Origin: MED-G105 sp050331095 | GTDB taxonomy: Bacteria > Pseudomonadota > Alphaproteobacteria > Caulobacterales > Parvularculaceae | Direction: 5' to 3' | NCBI GenBank assembly: GCA_050331095.1 | Contig: JBHJHE010000015.1 | Span: 1 to 39,325 of the forward strand | DNA length: 39,325 nt | Shown: one piece after another, positions 1-8,238 of the stretch | Numbering within the stretch: the stretch's first letter is position 1 | Layout of the letters: every line of letters starts with the position of its first letter | Made by a program: the position numbers and the translations under genes | Notes under the pieces: generated by a model | Databases searched by the model: none | The model's input: only the letters and a program-made list of their open reading frames with translations | What the model was told of the DNA's origin: nothing

Positions 1-124
1 CCTGCCCTTCTGACGGCCTAGTCCGGCGTCGGCGACGCGCGCCTTAGCTACAAACAAACCTAAATTCGCCTGCGCCGCCGGCCCGACGGGCCGGCGCCGG
101 CCTCTCCCAAGCAGCGATGAGACT

Positions 125-156
125 GCGGCGACGCTCCGGCGTCGCCGCTTTTTTTT
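125..156 (+). terminator. Rho-independent terminator of an upstream gene outside the window
   Basis: A perfect 10-bp stem (GCGGCGACGC, TCCG loop, complementary arm at 139-148) is followed directly by eight T residues (149-156). This is a textbook intrinsic terminator on the + strand and must serve a gene lying before the window. A second GC-rich hairpin without a T-tract lies just upstream (stem arms 76-84 and 88-96). Confidence 0.85.
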
Positions 157-361
157 CAATTTTTATCCGGATTTTCCGCGCATTGACGACACAGACGGCT
201 CACGCCGGCGCGATCGAATTTTTTGAAAACAAGACGTAAAAACGCCCGCCTTTCGAAAACGTAATTTAGTTCGCCGGCCCCTAAGCCCGTCCGAAGCGGG
301 GCTGACTAGCAGTGCGTACGGAGGGAAATACGCGCTGCGCGAGTGTGGAAAGGCGAACCCG
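157..361 (+). other. Non-coding leader before the TadG-like gene
   Basis: No credible coding region is present in 1-361. The stretch after the terminator is AT-richer than its surroundings (T- and A-runs around 150-260) and presumably carries the promoter and 5' leader of the gene starting at 362. I could not pick out a convincing -35/-10 pair. Confidence 0.4.
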
Positions 362-1672
362 ATGATGAAGTCATTGAAACGGTTCATGGGAGAGGTCCGG
401 GGCACGATTGCGGTTTTGTTCGCCGTTGGCGCGCCGCTTCTCCTCGTGATCGCCGGCGCGGCGATCGACTATAACCGCGCCCTATCTGCTCGGACGACGC
501 TGCAGGCGGCGCTCGACACGGCGATCCTCGCCGCGGTCGTCACCGACGAGTCGTCCTACGCCAGCGCGTTCCAGGACGCCTTCGCGGCGGCGCTGGCGCT
601 GAACGGCGGCGAACTGACGCCGGCGAACGTGACGGTCGGCGCGCCTCAACAGCTGCCGGACGGCACGCTGACGACCAGCGCCGACGCCTGTATCGAGACG
701 TTGATCATCCGCTCGGTCGGTATCGCGTGCCTGAACATTTCGAGCGAAACGTTCGCCGAAAACGATCGCGACGACGGTCCGTCGGTCGTCGAGACTGCGA
801 GCTCGAGCAATCCGTGCGTGTTCTTCACTGAGCCGAACAAGTACGGGCTTGACATGTTCAATACGGGCGAGTTCTACGCCGATTGCGTCGTGCACATTCG
901 TTCGAACGGCAGCAACCGCTCCGGTTTCGGCTTGCGCGTCCAAAGCGGCGGCGTCGCTGAGATGAATGGCATCTGCATGCCGTTCGCGAACATCCTCAAC
1001 AACGGCTCGCTGACGCCGACGTCCGCGACCCCGGGCTGCACGCACATCACCGATCCGTTCGCGGGGCTTCAAAATCCGCCGACGAACGGCTGCGATCGTC
1101 AGGGCACGACCGTGAACGCCGGCCAGACGGTGTCGTTCTCGCCGGGCAAGAACTGCGGCCAGGTGCGCGTTCGCAATGGCGGCACGCTCGTGCTTGAGCA
1201 GGGCATCCACACTTTCGATGCGCCGTTCACTGTCGATGAAGGCGGCGTCATGGAGGGTGAAGACGTGATGGTCGTCCTCAAGCGCCGCACGGACTACACC
1301 GTCAACGGCGAGCTCTTTCTGCAAGGTCTGCGCACCGGCGACTATCGCGGGTTCACGATCTTCCTCGAGGACCACAGCGGCAACTCGAACCGCATCCGTG
1401 TCGGACCGAACGCGAGCTTCCGCGCCGATGGCGTGCTCTACCTCCCGAATACGCTCTTCATGTTGCAGAACAGCGTCAACGAATTCGCGACCCGCTCGAT
1501 CCTCGTGACGGACCGTTTCGAGGTGAAGAACGGCGCGACCTTCCGCGCTGTCGTCACCGAACCGAGCCCGACGCCCTTCCCGGCGGCGTTCTCCGACGGC
1601 GTCGGCGCCGACGAATACGACATCGAGTTCCAATACAATCAGGGCTCGCCGCGTCTCTCCTACGCGCGCTAG
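362..1672 (+). CDS. TadE/TadG-like pilus-associated protein
   Basis: 436 aa. The N-terminus (about residues 12-38) matches the TadE/G-like signature: a short basic stretch, then RGTIAVLFAVGAPLLL and a hydrophobic helix ending in IDYNRA. TadG proteins of Flp (tight-adherence) pilus systems have this single anchor and a large exported C-terminal part. The rest (about 40-436) is predicted exported, rich in Gly/Asn/Thr with several cysteines, and has short strand-like repeats around 250-400 (motifs such as GGTLVLEQG and GGVMEGEDV) suggesting a beta-helix-like fold. No other tad genes are nearby, so it may be a stand-alone TadG-like protein. Start is ATG 362 or the adjacent ATG 365. A strong terminator follows, so it is probably monocistronic. 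Confidence 0.75.
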   Translation: MMKSLKRFMGEVRGTIAVLFAVGAPLLLVIAGAAIDYNRALSARTTLQAALDTAILAAVVTDESSYASAFQDAFAAALALNGGELTPANVTVGAPQQLPDGTLTTSADACIETLIIRSVGIACLNISSETFAENDRDDGPSVVETASSSNPCVFFTEPNKYGLDMFNTGEFYADCVVHIRSNGSNRSGFGLRVQSGGVAEMNGICMPFANILNNGSLTPTSATPGCTHITDPFAGLQNPPTNGCDRQGTTVNAGQTVSFSPGKNCGQVRVRNGGTLVLEQGIHTFDAPFTVDEGGVMEGEDVMVVLKRRTDYTVNGELFLQGLRTGDYRGFTIFLEDHSGNSNRIRVGPNASFRADGVLYLPNTLFMLQNSVNEFATRSILVTDRFEVKNGATFRAVVTEPSPTPFPAAFSDGVGADEYDIEFQYNQGSPRLSYAR

Positions 1673-1714
1673 GCCAGGAAAAACGCGTCCTTCGGGGCGG
1701 CTCGAACCGAACGA

Positions 1715-1744
1715 ACGGCGGCGCTTCGGCGCCGCCGTTTTTCT

Positions 1745-1746
<2 letters not shown>
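1715..1746 (+). terminator. Rho-independent terminator after the TadG-like gene
   Basis: Perfect 10-bp stem (ACGGCGGCGC with its complement at 1729-1738) closed by a UUCG tetraloop and followed by a T-rich run (1738-1746). It ends the + strand transcript of the TadG-like gene and touches the stop codon of the convergent mmsA gene. Confidence 0.88.
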
Positions 1747-3253
<1,507 letters not shown>

Positions 3254-3418
3254 GCTGTTCGCGTTCCTCCTTCGGCGTTTGATTGGCGAGGGTCGTAAAT
3301 GCGCGCCGACGCGGCGGCAAGTTCTTGAAACGTTCGCGCGCCGATCGCCCGTTGGTGAATAGCGCGGTAACGACGTTTCCAAACGCGGACTTAACGCCGA
3401 CATGACGATAACCGCCGG

Positions 3419-4129
3419 ATGAACGGGAATCTTCAAATCAAGCGGACTGTCCGCGTTGGCGCGATCGCATGCGCGTTCGCCCTGGCGTGCAGCCCAGCCG
3501 CCGCGCGCTTCAGCGTCTTTTATCACCAGGACGGGCGCAACCTGCGCAACGTCGACGACGCGGCCGCGCTGATCGCGGAGACCGACGCCGTCGCCGTTCA
3601 ACAGCTTGACCACATCAACATATCGGACTTCCGCTCCACCCGGTCGGAAGGCCGCTTCAGCGACGGGACGACGGCCGCGCCGCTCGCCAATCGCGACAAC
3701 TTCGCCGTTTACGCGGTCGGCCGTTTCGACGTCGCCGACGCCGGCGACTTCACGTTTTTGCTGCACTCGGACGATGGCGCGCGCCTGACGGTGAATGGCG
3801 AAGTCGTCGCGGAATTTTTCGGGCAGCGCGCGCCGCGCGACACCTTCTCAGCGCCGGTGTTCCTCGACGCCGGGCGGCATCTCGTTGAAATCGTTTACTT
3901 CGAGCACCGCGGCGAAGCGGCGCTGGAGCTCGGCATCGCCCCCGGCGCCGTGACGACGTTTTCGTCGAGCGCGTTCTCGCTCGTCGGAACCGCGCCGGAG
4001 CCCGCGGCGTGGCTGATGATGCTCGTGGGCTTCGCCGGCGTCGCGAACCGCTTGAAAGCGCGCCGTCGCGGGCAGCGATCGTCGGGCGTCATGGCGCTCG
4101 ACGCCACCGCCCTCCGAGCCGCCCGCTAA
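3419..4129 (+). CDS. PA14-like domain protein with PEP-CTERM sorting signal
   Basis: 236 aa. Signal peptide 1-29 (hydrophobic core, cleavage near PAAA). Residues about 60-170 resemble a PA14/GLEYA-type carbohydrate-binding fold: a FTFLLHSDDGARLTVNG core and a later VEIVYFEHRGEAALEL strand pair. At 193-195 the tripeptide PEP starts a PEP-CTERM tail: AAW, hydrophobic helix (MMLVGFAGV), Arg cluster (KARRR). PEP-CTERM proteins are processed by an exosortase and linked to exopolysaccharide export. No exosortase is in the window. Oddly about 18 residues follow the Arg cluster, longer than usual, and this tail overlaps the convergent PAS gene by 41 nt. The start at 3419 has no strong ribosome binding site. 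Confidence 0.75.
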   Translation: MNGNLQIKRTVRVGAIACAFALACSPAAARFSVFYHQDGRNLRNVDDAAALIAETDAVAVQQLDHINISDFRSTRSEGRFSDGTTAAPLANRDNFAVYAVGRFDVADAGDFTFLLHSDDGARLTVNGEVVAEFFGQRAPRDTFSAPVFLDAGRHLVEIVYFEHRGEAALELGIAPGAVTTFSSSAFSLVGTAPEPAAWLMMLVGFAGVANRLKARRRGQRSSGVMALDATALRAAR

Positions 4130-4601
4130 CGCAGCCCAGCACGCGGTCGATCGATCGTCCGTCGTCGGCGAGCGGCGCGGTGAAACACCGGAACGACACG
4201 CTGCGACCGTCCGACAGGCGGATATTGTCCTCGCAGACATTGGGGCCTTCGAGCGCGATCGAGACGTTCACGTGTTCGATCAAGCGGTCGAGCGCCGTCG
4301 CGCCCAACGCGCCCGCGAGCAGCGGGCCGCGCGTCATGGCCTCAAGCCGTGCGCCCAGGAACGTGAACGTCGGCGCGGGCTCGGTCGCGTCGGCGTCGAC
4401 GACGAAAATCCACGGCCAGTCGGAATGCAAATCAGCGGTGCGGACGTCGCGCCACGACGGAAACCCGCCTCGCGCGCTGCACGCCCAAACATCGAGAACG
4501 CGGCGCACGCGGCGGCGGTCCGGCGTCTTGCCGACGATCGTCTTTTCGCTTGCACCACATTGAAACGGCTCGGTAATTTCAATTTCTGCAGCGCTTTGCA
4601 C
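4089..4601 (-). CDS. PAS domain protein (PAS_5-like, alphaproteobacterial)
   Basis: 170 aa from a GTG. Residues about 30-150 show the pattern of the small alphaproteobacterial PAS_5 family: a VLDVW helix, GGFPSWRDV, a hydrophobic IFVVDADA strand, FTFLGARLEAMTRGPLLAG, and a C-terminal strand pair around VSFRCFTAPLADDGRSIDRVLG. No output domain (kinase, GGDEF) is attached, so it is a lone sensor-fold protein of unknown ligand. It is transcribed alone and converges on the PEP-CTERM gene with a 41-nt overlap. The upstream 260 bp (4602-4861) is shared with a divergent small ORF and holds no other gene I can support. Confidence 0.65.
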   Translation of the reverse strand: MQSAAEIEITEPFQCGASEKTIVGKTPDRRRVRRVLDVWACSARGGFPSWRDVRTADLHSDWPWIFVVDADATEPAPTFTFLGARLEAMTRGPLLAGALGATALDRLIEHVNVSIALEGPNVCEDNIRLSDGRSVSFRCFTAPLADDGRSIDRVLGCVSGRLGGRWRRAP

Positions 4602-4861
4602 CGTTCGATCCGCCCTCGTCCTTCGCCGTCGCGAAATTGCTTTTAGGAAAGGTTTGTCGCCATTCGCTTAACGACGGTTCGATTGTTGGCGCGGAGTTCT
4701 TGACGAGCCGCTAACGCGCGCCGGCGTCGGCGGCGGCGACGACGTTTCGCGTGACGCGGCCGGTCGATCGCCCTATAGCGCGGGTTCAACCGACGGCGCG
4801 GCGCGAAGGGCGGTCGCCGCGCTTTTCGCCGGACGCCCACCGCCGCTTGGAGACGCCCCTC

Positions 4862-4942
4862 ATGTCCACGCTGCTGCCGATTATCGCCTTCATCCTGTTT
4901 TTCGCGCTCCTGAACCTCGTCGAAAAAGGCAGCGTCGACTGA
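4862..4942 (+). CDS. 26-aa predicted single-pass membrane peptide
   Basis: ATG at 4862 is preceded by GGAG at a suitable distance. The peptide starts MSTLLPIIAF and ends NLVEKGSVD: one hydrophobic helix of about 18 residues followed by a charged tail. A longer in-frame start at 4751 would add an Arg-rich stretch that looks non-coding, so the short form is preferred. It lies 130 bp before the Na/Ca exchanger gene in the same direction. Function unknown; short hydrophobic peptides of this shape with a VE.G..D-like end are common unannotated products in alphaproteobacteria (recollection, not a search). Confidence 0.45.
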   Translation: MSTLLPIIAFILFFALLNLVEKGSVD

Positions 4943-5072
4943 GGACGCGGGTCCGCGTCGGGCGCGAAATCATCCGCTGATCGAGAACTTGCGCGGCGTT
5001 TGATCGAGTCGCGCCGCCTGGCGGCGCCATCGGCGGCGCACGCCGAACGCGGACTTTGCGGGGGCATTGGTT

Positions 5073-6029
5073 ATGGTCGAGCACGTCGCGCTCCTTATAG
5101 TCGGGCTCGCGCTTCTGTTGGCGTCCGGCGACCTTCTGGTGCGCGGGGCCGTCGGGCTCGCGACGGCGCAGCGAGTGCCGACATTGATCGTTGGTCTGAC
5201 GATCGTCGCCTTCGGAACCTCCGCGCCGGAGCTCGTCGTTTCCGTCCAGTCCGTCCTCGCCGGCGCGCCCGGCATCGCGCTCGGCAACGTGATCGGCTCC
5301 AACATCGCCAACGTGTTGCTGGTGCTCGGCTTTCCGGCGGTCATCTTTCCCATCGCGGCGCAAGCGCACGGCCTTAAGCTCCACACGTCCGTCATGCTCG
5401 CCGCGACGGCGGCGTTCGCAGCCGTGGCCTATCTGTTCGGCGCGATCACGTTGGCGATCGGAACGGCGCTCTTCGCCGCGATCGTCGGTTACGTCGTCTA
5501 TACCGGCGCGCGGGGCAAAAACCGCGAAGAGCCGTCGATGGTCGACGACGTCGCGGAGTTCGGTCAGTCCGACCGGCTGACGCCCCGCATCCTGTTCTTT
5601 CTCGCGATCGGCCTCGTCGGCCTTCCGGTGGGCGCGCATCTTCTCGTCGACCATGGCGGCCAACTCGCCGCCGCCCTCGGCGTCCGCGACGAGATCATCG
5701 GCCTGACGATCGTCGCGTTCGGCACCTCGCTGCCCGAGCTCGCGACGGTCGTCGCCGCCGCCATGCACCGGAAATCGGACGTGGCGCTCGGCAACATCAT
5801 CGGCTCGAACATCTTCAACCTGCTGGCCGTGGGCGGGGCGATCGGCCTCGCCGGCGGCGCAAGGTTCGATGCGGCGACGTTGCGGTTCGACCTGCCGATC
5901 ATGGCGGCCGTTGCGATCCTCATCTCGGCGTTCGTCTACGCCAAGCGCGACATTGGCCGGCTGAGCGGCCTCGCCATGGGCCTCGCCTATCTCGCGTTCA
6001 TCATTGCCTTGGCCGCGAAGTCGACCTAA
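5073..6029 (+). CDS. Calcium/sodium antiporter (CaCA family, YrbG-like)
   Basis: 318 aa, about ten membrane helices. It carries the two inverted alpha-repeats of cation/Ca2+ exchangers: GTSAPE at 48-53 with GNVIGSN at 71-77, and GTSLPE at 217-222 with GNIIGSN at 240-246; the acidic residues in these motifs bind the cations. A charged cytoplasmic loop (about 146-170) separates the halves. The family exchanges Na+ or H+ for Ca2+ across the inner membrane. ATG 5073 is chosen over an upstream TTG (5067) because it follows a purine-rich GCGGGGG stretch and directly precedes the first helix. The next gene starts 10 nt after the stop, so they may be co-transcribed. Confidence 0.9.
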   Translation: MVEHVALLIVGLALLLASGDLLVRGAVGLATAQRVPTLIVGLTIVAFGTSAPELVVSVQSVLAGAPGIALGNVIGSNIANVLLVLGFPAVIFPIAAQAHGLKLHTSVMLAATAAFAAVAYLFGAITLAIGTALFAAIVGYVVYTGARGKNREEPSMVDDVAEFGQSDRLTPRILFFLAIGLVGLPVGAHLLVDHGGQLAAALGVRDEIIGLTIVAFGTSLPELATVVAAAMHRKSDVALGNIIGSNIFNLLAVGGAIGLAGGARFDAATLRFDLPIMAAVAILISAFVYAKRDIGRLSGLAMGLAYLAFIIALAAKST

Positions 6030-6039
6030 GCGCCGAGCG

Positions 6040-6828
6040 ATGAATTCGAGGCATGAGGAAAAAAGGAGCGCGCCCCCGCGCGCAGCCCTCGTCACCGGCG
6101 CGGGTAAACGCCTCGGCCGCGCAATGGCGATCGATCTCGGCAAAGCGGGCTTTCGGGTGGCGGTTCATTACAACCGCTCCGCCGACGACGCCGAGGACGC
6201 CGTCGCCGAAATCAACGCCGCGGGGGGCGACGCCGTCGCCCTGCGCGCGGACCTCGCCGACGAAAGCGCGACCGGGGCTTTGATCGCAGCGGCGAGCGCC
6301 GCGCTTGGCCCTGTCAGCCTTCTCGTCAACTCCGCGTCGGCCTTCGAAAACGACGACATCGACACCATGACCCGGGAGAGCTGGGACCTCCACGTGAACG
6401 CCAATCTCCGGGCGCCGGCGAAGCTCGCCCAGGACATGGCGCGCCAGGCGCCGACGGGCGCCGACAATCTGATCGTCAACATCGTTGACCAGCGGGTCTT
6501 GAAGCCGACGCCCCAATTCCTCAGCTACACGGTCTCGAAGGCGGCGCTCTTCGCCCTGACGAAAACTCTCGCCCAAGGGCTCGGGCCCAGAGGCGTGCGC
6601 GTCAACGCGATCGGCCCCGGCCCAACGATGAAGAACCGGCGGCAGACGGACGCCGACTGGCGCGCGCAGAACGAGGCGACCGTTCTCGGCCGCGGGGCGA
6701 CACCGGACGACATCGTCGGCGCACTGCGCTATCTCATCAGCGCGCCGGCCGTCACGGGGCAGATGATCGCCGTCGACGGCGGCCAGCATCTCAGCTGGCG
6801 CACGCCGGACGTCCTTGTAAACGAGTAG
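6040..6828 (+). CDS. SDR oxidoreductase, PTR1/FolM-type dihydropteridine reductase
   Basis: 262 aa short-chain dehydrogenase. The cofactor motif is TGAGKRLG (19-26), i.e. the TGxxxRxG form typical of pteridine reductases, not the usual SDR TGxxxGxG. The catalytic region has Asp150 (NIVDQR) where most SDRs have Ser, with Tyr163 and Lys167 (YTVSK), again as in PTR1. Asn120 is conserved and the C-terminus has TGQMIAVDGG. FolM/PTR1 enzymes reduce dihydro-monapterin or dihydrofolate with NADPH. It is followed after 12 nt by folB and then by a PTPS-fold gene, which supports a pterin role. Start ATG 6040 is downstream of the previous stop; the first 14 residues are a variable extension. Confidence 0.82.
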   Translation: MNSRHEEKRSAPPRAALVTGAGKRLGRAMAIDLGKAGFRVAVHYNRSADDAEDAVAEINAAGGDAVALRADLADESATGALIAAASAALGPVSLLVNSASAFENDDIDTMTRESWDLHVNANLRAPAKLAQDMARQAPTGADNLIVNIVDQRVLKPTPQFLSYTVSKAALFALTKTLAQGLGPRGVRVNAIGPGPTMKNRRQTDADWRAQNEATVLGRGATPDDIVGALRYLISAPAVTGQMIAVDGGQHLSWRTPDVLVNE

Positions 6829-6840
6829 GCGGCCGACGCG

Positions 6841-7251
6841 GTGGCGAACAAAGACGAACCTGGCGACGAGACGCGCGAAACCGCAAGGCGGGTGTTCATG
6901 CGCGGACTGAAGATCGATGCGGAGATCGGCGTCTATCCGGAGGAGGTCGGCCGGCGTCAGCCGATTTCGGTGTCGATCGACCTCGACGTCGTCGCGCCGG
7001 ACGGACCTACGGACGACCGGTTCGATCAGGTCGTCTGCTATAACCGCGTGTCGAACGCGGCGCGCGACATCGCCTCAAAAGGGCACATCAAACTGGTCGA
7101 AACCCTGGCGGAGCGGATCCTCGACCATGCGCTCGACCATCCGATGGTCGTCGGCGCGGCGGTTCGCGTCGAAAAACTAACGGCGGTCGACGGCGCGGAC
7201 GCCGCCGGCGTCGAAATCAGGCGCGAAAAATCCGCATTACGGCGCGGTTGA
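6841..7251 (+). CDS. folB: Dihydroneopterin aldolase (folB)
   Basis: 136 aa from a GTG. Residues about 18-130 match FolB: RGLKIDAEIGVYPEE with the active-site Glu (about 35), then VSIDLDV, the CYNRVSNAARD stretch, LVETLAERI, and VRVEKLTAV with the conserved Lys112. FolB cleaves dihydroneopterin to 6-hydroxymethyl-dihydropterin in folate synthesis, and may also epimerise it. The N-terminal 17 residues are an extra polar tail. It sits between the PTR1-type reductase and the PTPS-like gene with 12-nt and 7-nt gaps, so the three are very likely one operon. Confidence 0.88.
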   Translation: MANKDEPGDETRETARRVFMRGLKIDAEIGVYPEEVGRRQPISVSIDLDVVAPDGPTDDRFDQVVCYNRVSNAARDIASKGHIKLVETLAERILDHALDHPMVVGAAVRVEKLTAVDGADAAGVEIRREKSALRRG

Positions 7252-7258
7252 AAACGAG

Positions 7259-7624
7259 ATGTACGAACAAAGCTACGCTTTCAGCTTCGAAGCGGCCCAT
7301 AGCCTGCCGGACAGCGACGACGTGGGTTATCAGCGCGTGCACGGACATTCGTTCGTCGTGACGGCGACGCTGCGCGCGGCCGCGCTCGCGGACGACAAGT
7401 GGGTATGCGACTTCGCCGACGTCCGCGCCGCCTGCGACGACGTCAAGTCGCGGCTCGACCATCGCGTCCTCAACGACGATCCGGGCATCGCCCGGCCGAC
7501 GCTTGAGAATGTGGCCGCCTGGATCTTCGCCGAGCTTGCGCTGCGCTTGCCGGCGCTCGCGATGGTCGAAGTCGCGCGCCCGACACTGGGTGAGCGCGTC
7601 TCCTTCGCGCCGCCGCGCGCCTAA
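7259..7624 (+). CDS. 6-pyruvoyl-tetrahydropterin synthase-fold protein (QueD-like) lacking catalytic Cys and pterin-anchoring Glu
   Basis: 121 aa, a complete T-fold PTPS/QueD homologue. Zinc ligands are kept (His14 in FEAAH; His28 and His30 in VHGHSF), as are Asp67-His68 (RLDHRVLND) and PTLENVAAWIF. Compared with E. coli QueD from memory, the catalytic Cys (four residues before HGH) is Tyr24, and the Glu in the final V.V.E motif that anchors the pterin ring is Arg107 (VEVARPT). Standard PTPS or QueD chemistry is therefore doubtful. Placed after folM-like and folB genes, it may act on a different pterin intermediate. Its stop overlaps the convergent DUF3592 stop by 4 nt. Confidence 0.8.
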   Translation: MYEQSYAFSFEAAHSLPDSDDVGYQRVHGHSFVVTATLRAAALADDKWVCDFADVRAACDDVKSRLDHRVLNDDPGIARPTLENVAAWIFAELALRLPALAMVEVARPTLGERVSFAPPRA

Positions 7625-8142
7625 CGCAGGACGCGGCCCGATTGCGGTTCAAGGCTTCCGGTCGGGCGCGAGAACGCCGGCTCGGCGTCAAACTCGTCGA
7701 AGTCGGCCGCCATCCCGGTGCGGATGAGCCCGGCGACGCCGACGAAAACGCCAAGGCCCGCCGCGACGAACCATACGGCGAACTTGCGGCCGGAGCCGCC
7801 GCTCACCAATGTCGCAACGCGCGGATCGTCGGGTGAGACATAGACGCCGACGCGCGCGCCGGGTCGCGTCACAGGCGGGTCGCCGATGTATCCGCGGGTG
7901 CGGAACGCCAGGCGATGGCCCTCGTAGGTGCGCCCGCGAACATGATAAACATAGCGTAGCGGGGGCGCTCCCGGCGCGGCGCTCAGGACGACGCCCTCGA
8001 TGCGCTCCCAACCGCCGCTAGCCCGGGCCTGGGAGAAATCCTTGACCGCGCTGAAAGCGGCGTAACTCGAACCGCCCGCAATCGCCAGAAACAGGCATGC
8101 GGCCCAGAAGAGGCGCCAATCTTTGCGTTCCGACTTGTCCAT
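7621..8142 (-). CDS. DUF3592 domain membrane protein
   Basis: 173 aa. Helix 1 (about 10-30) and helix 2 (about 118-140) flank an extracytoplasmic domain containing GWERIEGVVLSA, PPLRYVYHVRGRTYEGHRLAF and VGVYVSPDDPR, the beta-strand pattern of DUF3592. The C-terminal tail is acidic. Function unknown; DUF3592 proteins are widespread small membrane proteins. It converges on the pterin operon (4-nt stop overlap) and is divergent from uvrC, with which it shares the 96-bp region 8143-8238. Confidence 0.75.
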   Translation of the reverse strand: MDKSERKDWRLFWAACLFLAIAGGSSYAAFSAVKDFSQARASGGWERIEGVVLSAAPGAPPLRYVYHVRGRTYEGHRLAFRTRGYIGDPPVTRPGARVGVYVSPDDPRVATLVSGGSGRKFAVWFVAAGLGVFVGVAGLIRTGMAADFDEFDAEPAFSRPTGSLEPQSGRVLR

Positions 8143-8238
8143 CCGTCCGTCGCGCGCCCGCCGCGCGCTTTCCGCCAGCGCGGCGGAAACCTACGACGAG
8201 GTCGATAACGGACCCTTAACCAGCGGCGCAGGGCGGCG

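Noticed and set aside
482..1633. Long open frame on the minus strand (383 codons) opposite the TadG-like gene
   Set aside because: Arg/Asp/Val-rich shadow typical of GC-rich DNA; the + strand frame has a recognisable TadE/G N-terminus and its own terminator.
5067..5072. TTG start six bases before the Na/Ca exchanger ATG
   Set aside because: The ATG at 5073 has better ribosome binding site spacing and matches the family N-terminus.
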